From Alnus glutinosa (Eukaryota; Streptophyta; Magnoliopsida; Fagales; Betulaceae), in NCBI RefSeq assembly GCF_958979055.1, contig NC_084897.1, positions 22,627,628 to 22,691,627 of the forward strand: 64,000 nt of DNA, written 5' to 3'. Numbering within the stretch: position 1 is the first letter of the stretch; each line of letters opens with the position of its first letter. The position numbers and the translations under genes are program-made. Under the pieces are notes generated by a model, which saw nothing but the letters and a program-made list of their open reading frames with translations, did no database searches and had not been told where the DNA came from. This document shows, piece after piece, positions 23,539 through 38,800 of the stretch.

Positions 23539-25400
23539 ATAGTTTTCTCTCTCAAAAATCTATGAGCATTTATGGCCTCAAAATGCAGCAATTTTATAAG
23601 TTATCTTGGTCAGGAAATGAGATTTACTCTGAGCATGTACTATTGAATGATTTAAGACCATTGCACATTCTTGCCTCAGATTTTTAAAGTGATCTTAGTA
23701 AAGAATTAATGAAGTTTACCCTAAGGATATGTTATATAAATTGCAGTTCCATTCTCTCTCATAGATTGTCTGCTCTGAATTTTTGATTGTTAGGTTGTAG
23801 TAGATCAGGTCGGTTACATACAGGTTCAGATTCTGAAGTTATCAAAGTCAGAAAGTAAGATTTACTTTCAATTATAATAATGGAAAAGTCCTCTAATTTG
23901 TGAGCAACTTGGCTTCACTGATTGACCATATGATTCTAATGCAGTTTCCAATGAAGTTCTTACTTATCTTCTCTCTTACCCACTTTCTATGAAGAAATCA
24001 ATTAGGTTCTATTTGGTCTCCTAAACCAATTAAAATATTTCTTAAGAAAACATAACTGAAGCTCAAATAGCTGGATAGAATGTATTAGTTAAACCCTGAT
24101 TATATACGACAAAGAACTTTGATTAATTTTCGGTGCATTGCTCCTAACATGGGTTTTTTAATTAAATATAACTTGTTTGCCATTCACTTTCTTTAAGTAT
24201 ACTTTCTCCTTCTACTAATAATAGTTTATGAATTCTTGAATTTGACATGCAAACCATCTCTTAGTTTTATTTGTCAAGGGAATAGATTTTTAAATTGTTT
24301 AGCTGTTGCTGACTCTTTCATTAGTTGTGCTGCTACAGTCATGATCTGGTACTGGTTTTGAGGTATTAAGGAGTCATTAATCTTCTTCCCTTGAGTCAGT
24401 CCTAACAGATTCATGCTCCTAAGTCCTATCTATCTTCACAACACTTGATTGCAGAGTTATAAATTTTCTACTGCTTAGACCAATTCCCACCATGGTCAAC
24501 AGACAAGGAACAAGCCAGTGCATAAGACCACTCACATGGTGCATTGCACTAAGTAGACATACAAAAATGTTGGAAAGAAGATAAACATGGGATTTGGTGG
24601 AATAAACGCGTTTCATGTTGTCAATTTTTAAATTGTAATGCATTTAATGTCTAAAACACATATTTATTCCTCTCACATAATTTGGTTGGAGTTAAAGATT
24701 GTCTCTATCTAATACTTTATTTCTTTGCTAAGCATTTAGGGGGCTAATCTACTCCCCTGCATTAAGAAAACAAAATATAACTACAAATAATTGACCACAC
24801 TGTCATCATTTAATCATTTAAAGACAAGCGCGCACGAGTGTGTGCCTTGGCAAGCAATCCATCCCTTGCTTATCCCTATGGCGATGATGATGATGATGAC
24901 TAATATTTAATTAATGATAACAACAATAATAATTATATGAATATGAAGATACAATGGAGATTGGCATCTGAAGGCAGCTAATGGAGGGCCTTACACAAAA
25001 TATGGCATACTGTAAATTTGAGACAGCATTCGGATAAAATCAATATATAGGCCTGCAGCAGACCTGGGGAGGGCTTGTACACTTCAAAAGCAATACTCAC
25101 CAGTATAATCTCGAGAATTGACTGGTTGACTAGAATTAGCTGCTCTTGTCAGCCATTTGAAATTAATGTTTGCCGATCCAATGGTGGGTCTTAATCAGTA
25201 TGTACGGTTGCTGGTAGAAACAGGCAAAATAATTTACTTCTTATCTCACTGCATGGAATTTCTCATGTTCTTAAGTTAAATAAACTCCAGGAATTTTTCA
25301 ATATGATTTGAGAAATCTGAAGTAATTATAGTGTCAAAAGAAAACTATGAATTATGTTCGCTCAACATATTATTTCATAAAAGAAAAGCACTACAAAGAA
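21890..25400. other. Intergenic DNA, no gene recognised
   Basis: This stretch holds poly-A runs (22000-22023, 22630-22648), a TTA run (22119-22142), the CT microsatellite at 23484-23534, and a GATGAT run (24882-24899). Short open frames do not resemble known proteins. I looked for conserved plant microRNA sequences by eye and found none. Confidence 0.55.
23484..23534. repeat. (CT)n microsatellite
   Basis: About 51 bp of uninterrupted CT/TC dinucleotides. It is followed by ATTATAGTTTTCTCTCTC, a decayed extension. Confidence 0.95.
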
Positions 25401-25584
25401 GTACTGAAAAATTATTTGATTCATTTTTTTCCTATCATTATACTGATCTCTATAACTCTGGCCAAAGATTAAAAAAAAAATTATAACGGTTGCATCTGAT
25501 TGAATATCATATTTTCATGAAAAAAATGAGCCAAAAATAGTAAGGGATCTTACAACATGTTTACACGTGAAAGGGTGATTTGGG

Positions 25585-28500
25585 TTAGCGGGCAATTGGT
25601 AGCTGTAAGGTGCTTGTAGGAGTTTTGGGCTTCACAACATATTCAAGTGTCATTTCTGCTGGGGAAGAGTCTGGAATTTCCTCTTGGAAGGGTACCTCAA
25701 ATAACAGAGATTGGTACAGACAGACCTCATCTTCCTTGCAATAGTAAACCTGTGAAGACAACCCACAGTATTTCATACCCAAAATTGACAAATTGTGAGC
25801 TCAACCTGGAATTTGTTTCTTTGCAATTTTTTAATGCTTCTATCTTTATTGCTATTTCTACAATAACAAACCTGCAATTGGGTGGGAACTAATTAGAGCA
25901 AATAGACATAAGTATTTAAAAACTTTATCTCATTATCAAGTTTCTCATGCTCAGGCCAAATATTCTGTGAAACAAATTGGGGTTCACAAATTGGGGCATA
26001 GTTTGCATAAAGAAAACTACTTTTTTTTTCTTTTTTTTCCTGTCACTCTTGGAAGATTCTACTTTACTTTTTATAGCTAAGGATAGCTTCATCTTATTTT
26101 TAGAGGGCAATTGGTCCAGGACTTCAACTTCCATCTTTAATCTTTAATTTCAACCTCTTTCAAGGTGCTTGTGTTTGTTTTTAGCAAAAGAACCAGGATT
26201 TGAAGCCCTGCAAGATGATACATAATGAGTGCAACACCACAAGGTAAAGGTCCCTGAAACCAGAATCATGACCTCTCTGGTGCTACACGCAGCTGGTAGA
26301 GGTTGTCTTAGTTGTCAGAAAGATATGTTTGTCACTAAATCACCCTTTAGCGCCACCATGTAGGCGTTACTAGGAAGTAGAATTGTCACAAGAACAAGGT
26401 CGAATTGAAACAGTTCAAATAGTTATTTCTTTGCGGCCAAGCAAATTTTAAAACCCAAAAATGAGCATACCTTGCAATTTATTCTGCCCATTGCAGCTGA
26501 GGGGGAAGATCTCCTAAAATGAATTACTGCAGATCCTTCTGGATTAAGAAATCCATCCAAGGGATCAATAACCACTGAATTTTCAGGTTCACTTTCAACA
26601 CTAAATTTACTGCGTGCTTCCTGCATTACAAATTATGAGGTAGTAAATTATGGAATATAAAAGTGAACAAACACGGAAACAATCATTTTACCCTATTGAA
26701 ATGTGAATATATAAATAAAAATGAGATGTTATTACAGAGTTGAACCTACGTATGTATATCAGAGAGAGATGAGAGAAGGGTGGGGAACCTTTGAGAAATG
26801 GTACTCTTCAGGTAACAAAATCTTAAGAGACAAGTTTCCCTCATTGGATGAAATACCATCAACAGCAATGGTCTGTGTGTCAGCTGATGATCGCCTCCTA
26901 AGGCGCTTTAAAGATCTGGACTTCGACATAGGAGGCTGAACACCTTTCAGCTCTAAAGTAAGAAGTTCAGGTTCTTCCTTGTTCAAGTCTAAATATCTAA
27001 TTACGCTGTTGTTTGTATCAGCTATGAAAAGTCTTCCTGCAACATGACAAGAAATACCTTCAACATAAGCTTGTTACTAATGAAAGTCACAAGAATTGAA
27101 GCCGAATTTTCCTATTTGGTTATTAATATAATTTATATAATTTTCTCCACTGGCCATGCATCCAAGGATAGCAGGTGATTGGAAAAGTTTTGTTCAACAG
27201 TGGTTGATTTGAAAAAACTGGTCCACATTAATTGGAAATGTCCATATTTGGTGGCAACAAAAAAATTGTGGTTTAAGGTTTATTCTATGCATAGTAGTAT
27301 TTCAAAAATATGTTAGATGATAAGGTCTTCCTGTAATGGATTCATTAAATATGGAATTGGAATTGAGCAATTTTTTGGAGAAAATTTAAACATTACAAAG
27401 CACAATAACCATTTCAGGTAATTGGATGCTAAAGGGAGAATAAAAGACAAAAATATGAGTATATCAGTTACAACAAAGACAATGGCAACGAACACGTGAG
27501 CTTTATATGGTTAGGCATTCTCTGTGTCTCTGAGAGGTAATTACATTTTCTGAACATCATTACTATTAAATGGGTTTTGTTAAGAATCAAAGTTCAGTCG
27601 GGGGAGAAAGATGGGAGATAAGATATAGAAAGTCTATATTTGACCTAAATACAATGCCAAATTCCTTAATCAAACCTATAGATCTATTTTTTGCAATCCA
27701 TTAGAAAACAAAGTTTGAGTGCTATTCAGTAATAGTTGACTATAGTAGATTCTATTGTCATGCTTCTCAGATATCTGAGAGAAAAACCATACATCCCTCT
27801 TATGAGATCACCCGAGGTGATTGCGCACATCTGCCCCTACCCCTACATGGATTTTCTCTATCTATGATGAGATACTTTCTGAATCCCCCTAGGATCACTA
27901 CTCTTGTAATGTCTATGTTCTTGAGCATAGCATGAATGAGATGCGCTTTCCAAGCTCTCAGTGAGGAGAAAGCAAAAGCGGCATATTCGTATGACACAAA
28001 TGAGATTGAAGTTAAGCTAGTTATCTAACGACAGAATTATTGATGATTCAGTAAGACATGGATCTACTTGTCGGAGGCAGCACAGCTCAATCCAACCAAC
28101 AACCAAACATTATGTAACTTCCTTTACAACGAATCAAAGTGGGGAACCAATTAGAATGTTGACAAGATTTTGTAATAACTCAGGTGTATTACAATGTTAA
28201 GGCAAACAAATTATTTGTGGTATATTAATAGGTATGAGAATCACCATTTTCTGCTACAATGATTCCTGATGGCTCTGAGAGCTGCAAGAACAAATAAATG
28301 CATTAAAAAGTGACGTTTTAGGCTACAATGTGAAGCAGAAATTCAGTAATTTAGCTTACACAGTTGAAACAAGCTTTTCCCTCCTTAGTAGCCGAGCAAT
28401 TAATAAATTAAAAAGGTTACTGATTGACTGGGATCAAGATTCCCTAGAATTTTTAGGGTATTCAACTTAGTAGAATTTTTCAAATCTCAACCATTGGTTT

Positions 28501-31500
28501 GGAATTTAATGGTTGAGATTTTGTCATATTAGCGGTTTTTAGTAATCGAGATGTCATTAAAAGCATAAAGTGCCCCTAGGTACACATGAAATACATATGA
28601 GAAAACACTTAGATAGAAAGAGAAAAGAAAACAAGGAATTCATGATAACTAATCACCAAAGGAAAAACAAAAGCAGTTGTTTAAAGATACAAAGTGTAGA
28701 AATATAAAACCTTAATCTCCTCCCAACATCCTCTCACGATCTTCAAAACTTCTGTCATTTATTTCCCTCCATAAACACCACAATAGACATGAAGGCACCA
28801 TCTTCCAACACGCATATAAGTCAACTACTCATCTAAGCATGACCCAAGACTGCCCAAAACTACTACAACTCCACAATTATCATATTTATCCATATTTTGG
28901 AAGTGACGACCACTGATATGGAAAAAACTCAAACATTGAATACCAAACCCATGGTTGAAATTTGAAGAATTCTACTCGGTAGAATACACTAAAAATTCAA
29001 GGGAATCCTAAACCGATTGACTGCATCTGGTATTCCCTATCCTAGATAAATGCTTACTCTTTCATATGTTCCTTGTTTGTGTAAATATGCAACAAATATG
29101 AACATATACATCAAGATGCGATCGATATCGAATTTATGGGATGGCGAGTTCATACAAAATGATATAGACTAGATTCTGTAGCATTGCTGTCAAAGAATTT
29201 TCATCAAATAAGAATAGAAGTATTTTCCAACCTGAGCTGTCAGGGCTGTTCCATCCTTGAAACCAGCTTTCCCTGTCCCTGCTAAGGTACTGACTCTTTT
29301 ACTAGCTGGATCTAGCTTCTTGATCTGAAGTTTGGGTAACAAGAAAAGGTAGTTTAACCAAAGCAGTGGAGCACCTTGAGAAATGCATTGCAACTATTCT
29401 AAGATGAATAGCAATGAACTGTTTCCAGTGAGCAGAGGACAAAGTTGGAGATAGGAACTATTTTTAATAACCATCCAAAAGAGTAGGGTTTGTGTACATC
29501 ATGTGAATTAAATCCAGACCATACAAATTTCCTCTATAGTCAAAGGGAACTAAGTGACAAAGCTCTGTATGTGCCAATGAGAATCACCTAGTGGTGCCTT
29601 TCAACCTTGTCACTTAAAAGTGTAATGAGAAACTGGATATTTTGAATCTATTACTTCGTACAACATTTTATAAACTATAATTGACCATTACAATTGTTTT
29701 TCATATAACAAGTCAAGATTCAGGATACAAGTAATTAGTCGAAGGTTAATATTTGGTCTTCATATAATCTGGAAGTATTTTCACAGGCAACCTGAGTGAA
29801 ATTGAAGAATACACATGGAATATTGAATCCTAACATTAATAGGTAGCTATATAATTGGCTAGTTAACAGCAACCTAAATATGAGCGATAGGAGGAACCAT
29901 CCTACTGTCTTCTGAGCACAATAGGAGAGATGAAGCAATATTTTCAGATGAGACATATATACATGAATAGGTAGCTATACAATTGGCTGTTTAACAGCAA
30001 CCCTAATATGAGCGACAGGAAGAAGAGTCCTACTGTCATCTGAGCACAATAAGAAACATGAATAGGTAGCTATATAACTGACTGTTTAACAGCAACCTTA
30101 ATAAGAGCAATAGGAAGAACACAATCCTACTGTCTTCTAAGCACAATCAGAGGGATGAAGCGATATTTTCGGAGTATATACATATAGATACATACATACA
30201 TATATATATTTGAATTTGAAATCAACTAAGACAATTAATTGATGTCCTCAAAAGTGTATACTGCACGTTAGAGCAATCATCTTTTCTAAAGCATCTTCAG
30301 TCATGATCTAAATACCTTGTGATTATAGCTATCTGCTATATAAATGTTTCCATTCTTTGCACATAGGACACCCAGTGGATGTTGAAGAAGTACTTCAGAC
30401 CCTATTCCGTCATGGTCTCCAAACTGCAAAGGTTAAACATCACAAGAATTATTAGAAGGAATAGATAAAACAAAACGTTAGAATGAACAAGAAATTTAAG
30501 ATTTGTTGTTACTGTGTATATGGAGTACATAAAAAAAAAAAAAATACTATCTGTCATTTATGAAACTAATTACTTAATTGTAAAACAAAATTACCTTGAA
30601 CAAATTGTCTGCGAACACAGGATCACCACCAGCTAGCAATCTTGATCCTCCAGTTTTTAGATCCAGTGCTCGAATGGAGCTACTCTCACTATCCGCAATA
30701 TATATCACCATTGAATCTACAAACATGTAACAGAGTGAACTTTCACGATAACAGATGAAAGTCCAAAATATCATTTTAAATGGTGTTTGAAGTTCTTTCA
30801 GGTCAAAATTTTACCAGGAGATAGTGAAAGTCCAGAAGGTTGTGCGAATGATGTGCTTGTAGAGCTATCTCGATAATAAAACATAAAAGTTAACAATGTC
30901 AAAGTTCTGGGAGTATCTACCATGAAAACACTCAAGAAAATTATAATAAAATGTAAGGATGAGTTTTTATGGTTGCCAATTAGGGTCTAATAAAATCTAA
31001 TTTAATATCTATTGACATATATGAACAAAAGCCAATACCTTGATCCATTCAAGTTTCTTTCATAACCATCACCACTAAATGCTCTAGTAACTCCATCTAA
31101 TGTACTATGTTCCCAGATCTGATGCTGGCCAGCCATGGCAATGTAAATTTTCTCATTGACTGGCTCAAAGCAGACATCCCATGGAGAGTTAAGAAGCTGG
31201 AAGAATACACTAAAAGTTTCAAAGAGTATAGAGAGATATTTGTCCAGAAAATTTCTATATCAAATTTAATAATTCTAAAAATTTAGATTACTCTTTCAAC
31301 AAGATTTATTAACATTAGTGCACCTAGCTTGATGAAGCATAATTATATACCATATACAAGAAGCCTATTTTTTTTTTGGTTTAAACTACTGTGATCTAGA
31401 AGCAGATCCTCAAATTTCACCTTTTGAAATCTTACCTGATTGGTTCCTTTTTCTCCCCCTCTGTAGTCAGAACCTTTGGATCCATTTCCAGCAAGAGTAC

Positions 31501-34500
31501 GCACTGTCTCACTGACAAAATCAATCTCCCTACAATGATGATGGTTAAAACTTTTAGAAACTCATTCATAAAGGTTATTACAATAATACTATTAGTGTGA
31601 TTTCACTGTTTCAATGCTAAACGTAAATGAATTAGGTTTCAGTCGTCTTGTAGTTGTGACAAGATGGAACAGGTGTGGGAAATAGAAGAAGAAAATAGCT
31701 CCTTCAAATTTTACCTCGTGCAGAAAAGTAGGGAGCGAAACATAATCACAAAATTTCAAAACTTTTATAGTTGCTGTTTACTATTTATACTGGTAGAGTA
31801 GATTATTTTCTAAATTTTAGTCCCAAGCTTTCCTTTCCTTCCTTGTTCTGCCTCAAATATCTAAGTTTCAGCACAATTCAATCATTGCTAAATCATCAAT
31901 TGTCCCAAAAGTTTAAGTTGATAGGAAATGATGAATTTAAACATTTAATTAATTAATATTCTAACATTCCTCCTCACGAGTCAGATTAGATAACACATGA
32001 AATATTTTAATCAAAATGGGGGTAAATTATAGAGTTGGGGTTTAAATTCAGGATCACTGCTCTAATATTATGTTAAATCGTTTGTGGTCCCAAAAGCTTA
32101 AGCAGACAAAATAGTGAATTTCATTATTTAATATATATTCTTACAAGATTTATAGTCCATTGGGATATTTTATATGCTCTCAAGCATAAAAAAAAAAATA
32201 TTTTCTTTGTACCTCCATCTGTTCCTACAGTCATTTCTCTAACCTGCTTCTAAGGAAACATCAATGTTAGTGATGATTGTGTTACTTGGATTATGGATCT
32301 GTGCAGTCAAACCTTTGTACATGAAATTATAGTTCTATTTTCCATGACTGACGCAAATAAAAGAGTTGCTCCATTATCAAATTAACACAGATCATTTCCA
32401 GAGTCTCAAACATCCTAAGCATTATATACAGATTTTGAGTTTCAGACATTTTGAAAGTACAAGCAGCTAGAAATCATAAGTTTTTCAACTCTTGTACATG
32501 TTTCTTGTATGAAAACCCGTAATTATTACAGTAGATCTATCGCACCGATTTAAAAGTATGAAAACAGGAGCATATGAACTTGACTTGAGGAAGCAGTAAT
32601 CAACTTAAAACAATGACATGGAGAAGATACATCCATTTTAATAACTGGAAAGACCACCAGCAACCAGTTAAGCAATCAAGGGATAGTTCTGAAGTCACCA
32701 CATACCTCAAAGCATGGTTCTCAGTATCCGCGACATAAAGGCGATTTTTCTTTGCATTGTAAGCCAAGCCCTAAAGAAGCAACAACTAAAATGTTACAGT
32801 TCATACAGGCAATATCGAACACATGACATGAGATGACAAACCTCAGAATGCATTCAGCCCTTCGTAAATGAAGGGAAGTAACAAGATTAACAACCTATTG
32901 AATATGTTGGATGGTCAACACAACAGATAAAAATAAATAAAAAAATTACTCCATGCATCTTAAATTGAGTGTCTTGGTTTGAGTGGCATGATGTTGAACA
33001 AAGAAGAAAAAGTATACTCAGTTAAAAACAAAATAAAATGGTATACAAGTTTTACTGAAGTATCCAAAGTGGGCACAAATTTTAATGTGTATCTTTATTC
33101 TTTTTCTTTTTAATTGATGAGGGAATATAAAGGTATAATTTTTTTGACATTTTGGAAGTTGAGACTCATTTTGGGATACCTCAAAAAAGAAAGCATGATA
33201 CTCAATTCAGGATGGCTGAGTAAGATATTAACTTAATGCTCACCTGAGGGCGGTTAAAGATGGCATCATTGAAGTTACCATCACGTAAACCTTCCTCTCC
33301 TGTGGTCCCAATTTGGACAAGAGAATTCCCATCAAGGTCGGTTACCACCTGAACTCCAAATGTGACAAGATGGCTAAATAACAATCTGAGTACATCAAAA
33401 CATTTTCACATTCCATTTGTGATCTGTCACAAAGGATTAAGGATAAAGGAATTCACATGTACTATCGTTATTATAAGTTTAACATGCATTAATGGACCTG
33501 TCACTTAAAAGTTTAAGTTTTCAAGACAATCAGTTGTCTAACATGGTATTTGCATCTGGTTATCTATCAGGTCTTTGCTTCAAATCTTGGTGACCCTATG
33601 CTGGTAAGTTCTTTCATTATGCAGCCTGCATTCTGTTCAGGCTTGTTGGACAGCCTTGCTGTGAGGCAGAGGGGTCTTAGCGTTTGATATGCTTCATATA
33701 CTTTTCTTTACATTTTAAGAGCAGACAAAAAGTACACTTCTTTGAGTGTGTGTGTGTGTGTGCGTTTCAAAGAGAGAGAAAGAGAACCCACTATGCGGTT
33801 ATGGTTACTATCTGAAATGAAGAGCCTGTTGTTAAGGGCATCGATTGCTAGCTTTCCAGGAAACTTCAATGGAGATGTAAATAAGCGAGGATCATTATTT
33901 TTCTCTAAACTCAATGGAATTGGTGTGTTGTACAAGATCTTCCTTCTGCCATAAAACAGAAGAGCTGCCTCCACTAAGTCATCAAGATCCTTCAAAATGA
34001 AACAAAAGAAAAAGACTTTGCTTTCTTATTTGATGACCATTTAATGAGTACGGTTAAGAAAATAGAACCACAAAGTACAATAACCAGCTGTACGCTAGTA
34101 TGAAATATCTTCTGAAAAAATTGTGATGTTGTCAGCTAGATACCACAAAGAAGGTAATTTATTCAATATAAAGACATTTTAAATGATGATTACAAATTTA
34201 ATTAATGGATCTGAGATCATATATGAGGAAAATAGTCGCTTCTGCAGCAGAATTGGATTTAAAATAACACCACAACTACGGATGAACTATGACAGTTGCT
34301 CTCAACTGCATTGATTTTCACAAAGGCTGCCCTGGTTAGGAGGAATTCTTTTAAAAGGGCAAAGTATGTATTTGACGAAGATCACTCTATCAATGGTTTA
34401 TCTTTAAAGAAGTAACTTGAACAAGCAGGTATTAATTTGCCTTCATCTCCCAAGTTCTTGCACCATTCAAAAGTTTCAAATTTCCCCCCCCCCTTTTGGA

Positions 34501-35842
34501 TTTACTTCTTTCCCATCCATTGGTATGAGAGTCTTCCAACTAAGAAGATTAGTAAAACACGTGTGAAGACAAGCACATGGAGTGCCACACTTAACATCAA
34601 ATGAAATTGACACTGTTAAGACAAAATCATAATGCATTTACTAAAGAATACAAGTCTGCTTTTATCATCTCCATAACAAAATTTAGAGGGTACCTGTCGA
34701 CGTCCTTCACCTGATATTTGTGCAAGGAGTTTACCATTAGGGCCAACAATAGCAAAAGTTGGCCATGAGTTTACACCTAGCTCTCGCCATAGATACATAT
34801 CTCCATCATTGACAACCTAAAGTGTAAAAAAGAATAGAAAAATATCAAACCATATAGGGAGCTTTACCATGTAACAGAAGATGTGAAATTCCAGTTTGAT
34901 TAAGAGCATCATATTGGAAATATCATTCCACTTCCATAGATGAAGAGGTGAAATTTCAAATATTTTAAAGATTACTAGAATAACAATGTAAAATAAGTAC
35001 CAAAAAGGACATTTTTTGTCTCACAATGAAAGTAGAATGTAAGGAACAGCATGTTCATGAGCCTGGGAAAAAGTAAAACAGGAAAGCACACTGCATGCAA
35101 GTTGCAACTACATTTTTATAAATGTAAAATGTGACCAAAAGCCTAAAGCTTATGAAATTTTTAAAATTGCATTAAGCATATGTGCAACCAAAATAGGGGT
35201 ATCTCACAGATCATTGCGGAAAATTAGACGTCCCAAGGACAGTTTTCTGGTAGATATCAGTTGAGAGAACTCTGGACTTCCTAAGCTGAACGAGTGGAAG
35301 ATTGGAAGTGTTTTGCTGAAGCAAAAAATGTACCCTAGATCCAAAACACCCTAAATACTTTGAAAGATCAAACCTCTGCTCATACCAAGAGCTAAACAAT
35401 AAGCTTACTGGGTGAGTGATGTCATAGCGTAACACAGCGTTGCGAATGGCTTCTAAATCTTTCTCATTGTCAAACTTTGCAGAGTGTACTCCCACAACTG
35501 TGAACTGCACAAGCATGAGCATATATAAAACAATCACTTAATGGTCAATTTTTGTGGTTGCTTTCTGTCGAGGCTGAAAAACATGAGTCAAAATTGGCCA
35601 GGGAAGAGAGAGAGAGAGTGAGAGAGAGAGAGCATGGAATGTATCAGTTAACTTATAGTTGGTACTTTTTGTTAAATTCACCTTCCTATTTTAGTTTATG
35701 TTTACAATTTCTAGGGTCATAGAAGCTTTTGTAATAAGATTGTGTTGCGGTTCATGATAAATATTGATGTTGAATATTCAATTCATATGTATGTACAATC
35801 TAAATAAGTAAATTTCTATAAGCATGGGCACACCACAGAAAG

Positions 35843-35889
<47 letters not shown>

Positions 35890-38800
35890 ATGGAATGTAT
35901 CAATTAACTTATAGTTGGTACTTTTTGTTAAATTCACCTTCCTATTTTAGTTTATGTTTACAATTTCTAGGGTCATAGAAGCTTTTGTAATAAGATTGTG
36001 TTGCGGTTCATGATAAATATTGATGTTGAATATTCAATTCATATGTATGTACAATCTAAATAAGTAAATTTCTATAAGCATGGGCACACCACAGAAAGGT
36101 AGATAATGCCAATTTCAAGTAAGAACAAAGTAGAAACTAGTTTCTCTCTTCTCAGAGATAAAGCAATAGTGTCTCAAATGACCTAAGAGAGCAATCACAT
36201 TCACCATAGAAGAGAGAAAATAAAATAAAATACTGAAGCTCATCAGACTCTATTCAATTAGTCATGAACAATTTGATAAAAGCAGAAGCTAATATCTTGT
36301 AAAATTTGAGACTGCCAACAGATTTAAATCTGTAAAATAAAAGAAAAGGACATACCGGCATATCCTTGTATTTTTTCTCCAAAAACTCAAGATCAGGCAA
36401 CACATGCATGCAATTTATACAACAATAGGTCCAAAAATCCAGCAGAACCACTTTTCCTTTCAAATCCTGCCCAAAAAAAATAAAATAAAATAATTGAAAA
36501 GTGAAAATCAAAGCGAAAGCCATACAGTAGTCTTGCAAAAAAAATCAAGTTAAAGGACTTTACCCTGCGAAACTGAAGGGGGGCCGTATTCAGCCAATCA
36601 AGTTTAGGTGGAAATTCTGGCACAGTTCGAGAAGTTCCCCTTACATAGTTATAGATGATTCACTTTTAATTTTATGGAAGGTAATGACAACAAATTTGAG
36701 TAGACAAAAAAGAAGAGAGTTACAATGTAAAAATATATCCTAGAAAGGGGAAGTGGGAAAATACTTACCTGGTTTCCAGATCAGATATATAGTTCACAAA
36801 TTGTTGGATTCTGTCGTTCCTTGATTCACCTATAACCAATAAACTGCATAAGTATTCCATTCTTACTTCTGCAGTGAATATGATAGAAAAAGATACAAAA
36901 AGATAATACAATCAAGAGAACCATAGTTCTCTAGATTAAATAATTTGTAATTTAGATAAAACCACGAAAGAACAAAAAATAGAGAAAAAGAATGCAATTA
37001 AAGAAAATGAAAAAAAGAGTGCAGCTTTTGGGTATGTTACATGACATGTGTCAGTACCTTTATTTGGTTCAAAAGATGGCTGGTCGACTCCAAATAACAA
37101 ATTCCAAATAGCTTTTGGGGATGTATATTCCATTGCCTGGAAAAGCACAGCATGTGTATTTTTTATTATTAAATAAAATAAGATTCAAAGAACATTGACC
37201 TATGACATCCTCTTTGCATATTTCTGTTAAAAAGAAAGATTGCAATGGTGAGATTCAACATAAATATAAAATATACAAGTATATTCTCTCGCATTCATTT
37301 CTATCAAGTCACTTATACCTTCCGGTTTGCAATGGTAAAGATGACACAAGAAATTGCAATCCCCAAACTTCCATATCTTATAATATCTCGCCGAGAACCC
37401 TGCAACCTGTTCATAAATTATTTCTGCAGCCCCAAAGCTAAAGTTGCTCAAAAAATAAGCTGTTGGTTCTGCTGGAAAAGAAATATTCTTATGTTGATGG
37501 ATGACAACACTCATTGATGAGATTGTAAGAACAATAAGCTGTCTAGTAAATAGGATTACATGAATTTGAATTCTAGCTTTTGAGGAAAATTATATGCCAA
37601 AATGACTAAAAATAGATGTTTTCCATCAATTTGGAAACGATACAATTTTTATTTTATTTTTTATAAAAAAATATCTCATGATTTACCAGTCCTAGAAGGG
37701 GGTTAATAGGTCTAACCTAATTAACGCAGATGATAAAACAAATAAGCAATCTTGTGCAGTGACCAAATAACAGGTTATATGGTTATCATTGCTAATCTAA
37801 CATATTCATCCTAAAGCATACTTTCAAAAATAATCATAATAAAGTCATAAAAATGTAAATCATCACATATATGCACAAAAAGAATTTTTTACGTGGAAAA
37901 TCTAAACAGGAAAAACCACAGGACTTTGTCCAATACCAATTAATATCACTATTAGAAAAATACGAGTACAAGACTTACAAAGCATGTTTACAAACTCACA
38001 GCCAACTCAACATAATGAGATTCATATTGTACAGTTGTACTGCTCTTTTTTGTTCACCAATCAAAAACCCCCATGATCCTCACCTTTTTTGTTTGTTTGA
38101 TATCACACATTAACTCTTCAACTTGCTTCCCACCTATCCACACAATGTTTTTGAATTTTCACATTCTGGACTTTTTTGATAAGTAAATTTCACATTCTGA
38201 AATTCACACCACAATGTGTTAAAGAATCGAAATTATGCTTGTGGCTTTACGGGACTGCCTCTAAAAGGTATTCTGTCAAACACTGATAGATATGAAAAAA
38301 ATCACTTTGGTTTTTCATTTGTCACACTCACAAAAATATTTTTTCTATCAAGCACTGTGAACTTCTCCTTTATGAGAACTTTCAAAACCTTTTAAGTTCT
38401 CATACTTTTCTATTAAAAATCTAAAAAAATATTCAGAGAAGTCTGTTGCTAGTTGTGAGAATATGATGTATCTATTGCACTCTTTGAAAAACCCTAAAAC
38501 AGTGTGTCATTTTCAAAATCGTGCTGTGCCGTTCTAATGGTTTTTATTGGCGTCTGGAGCATGCGGTTATATGACACCATCTTGGTTCAAATGTGCTTCA
38601 CCTACGAACAGATCATATATGAACTCTAGTTTTTGATCCTCGTTCAAACGGGCTATCAAACGTGCTTCAACCGACTCAATCTGTCTATCCAAATATGAGC
38701 AATGCGTTTGAAAGGAGCTTCAAACGTGCTTCGACTGATCTAATCCATCCCTTTTACTTGGATTCTGTTTGAACAAGATTCTTATCATTCAAATGTGAAT

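Noticed and set aside
24820-24900. Possible small hairpin (TTGGCAAGC…GCTTATCC) before a GAT repeat
   Set aside because: Pairing is too short and irregular for a plant microRNA precursor, and no known mature microRNA sequence is present.
38520-38800. Repeated CAAACGTGCTTC-type motifs in SOQ1 intron 8
   Set aside because: Suggestive of a repeat relic, but no boundaries or family could be defined.
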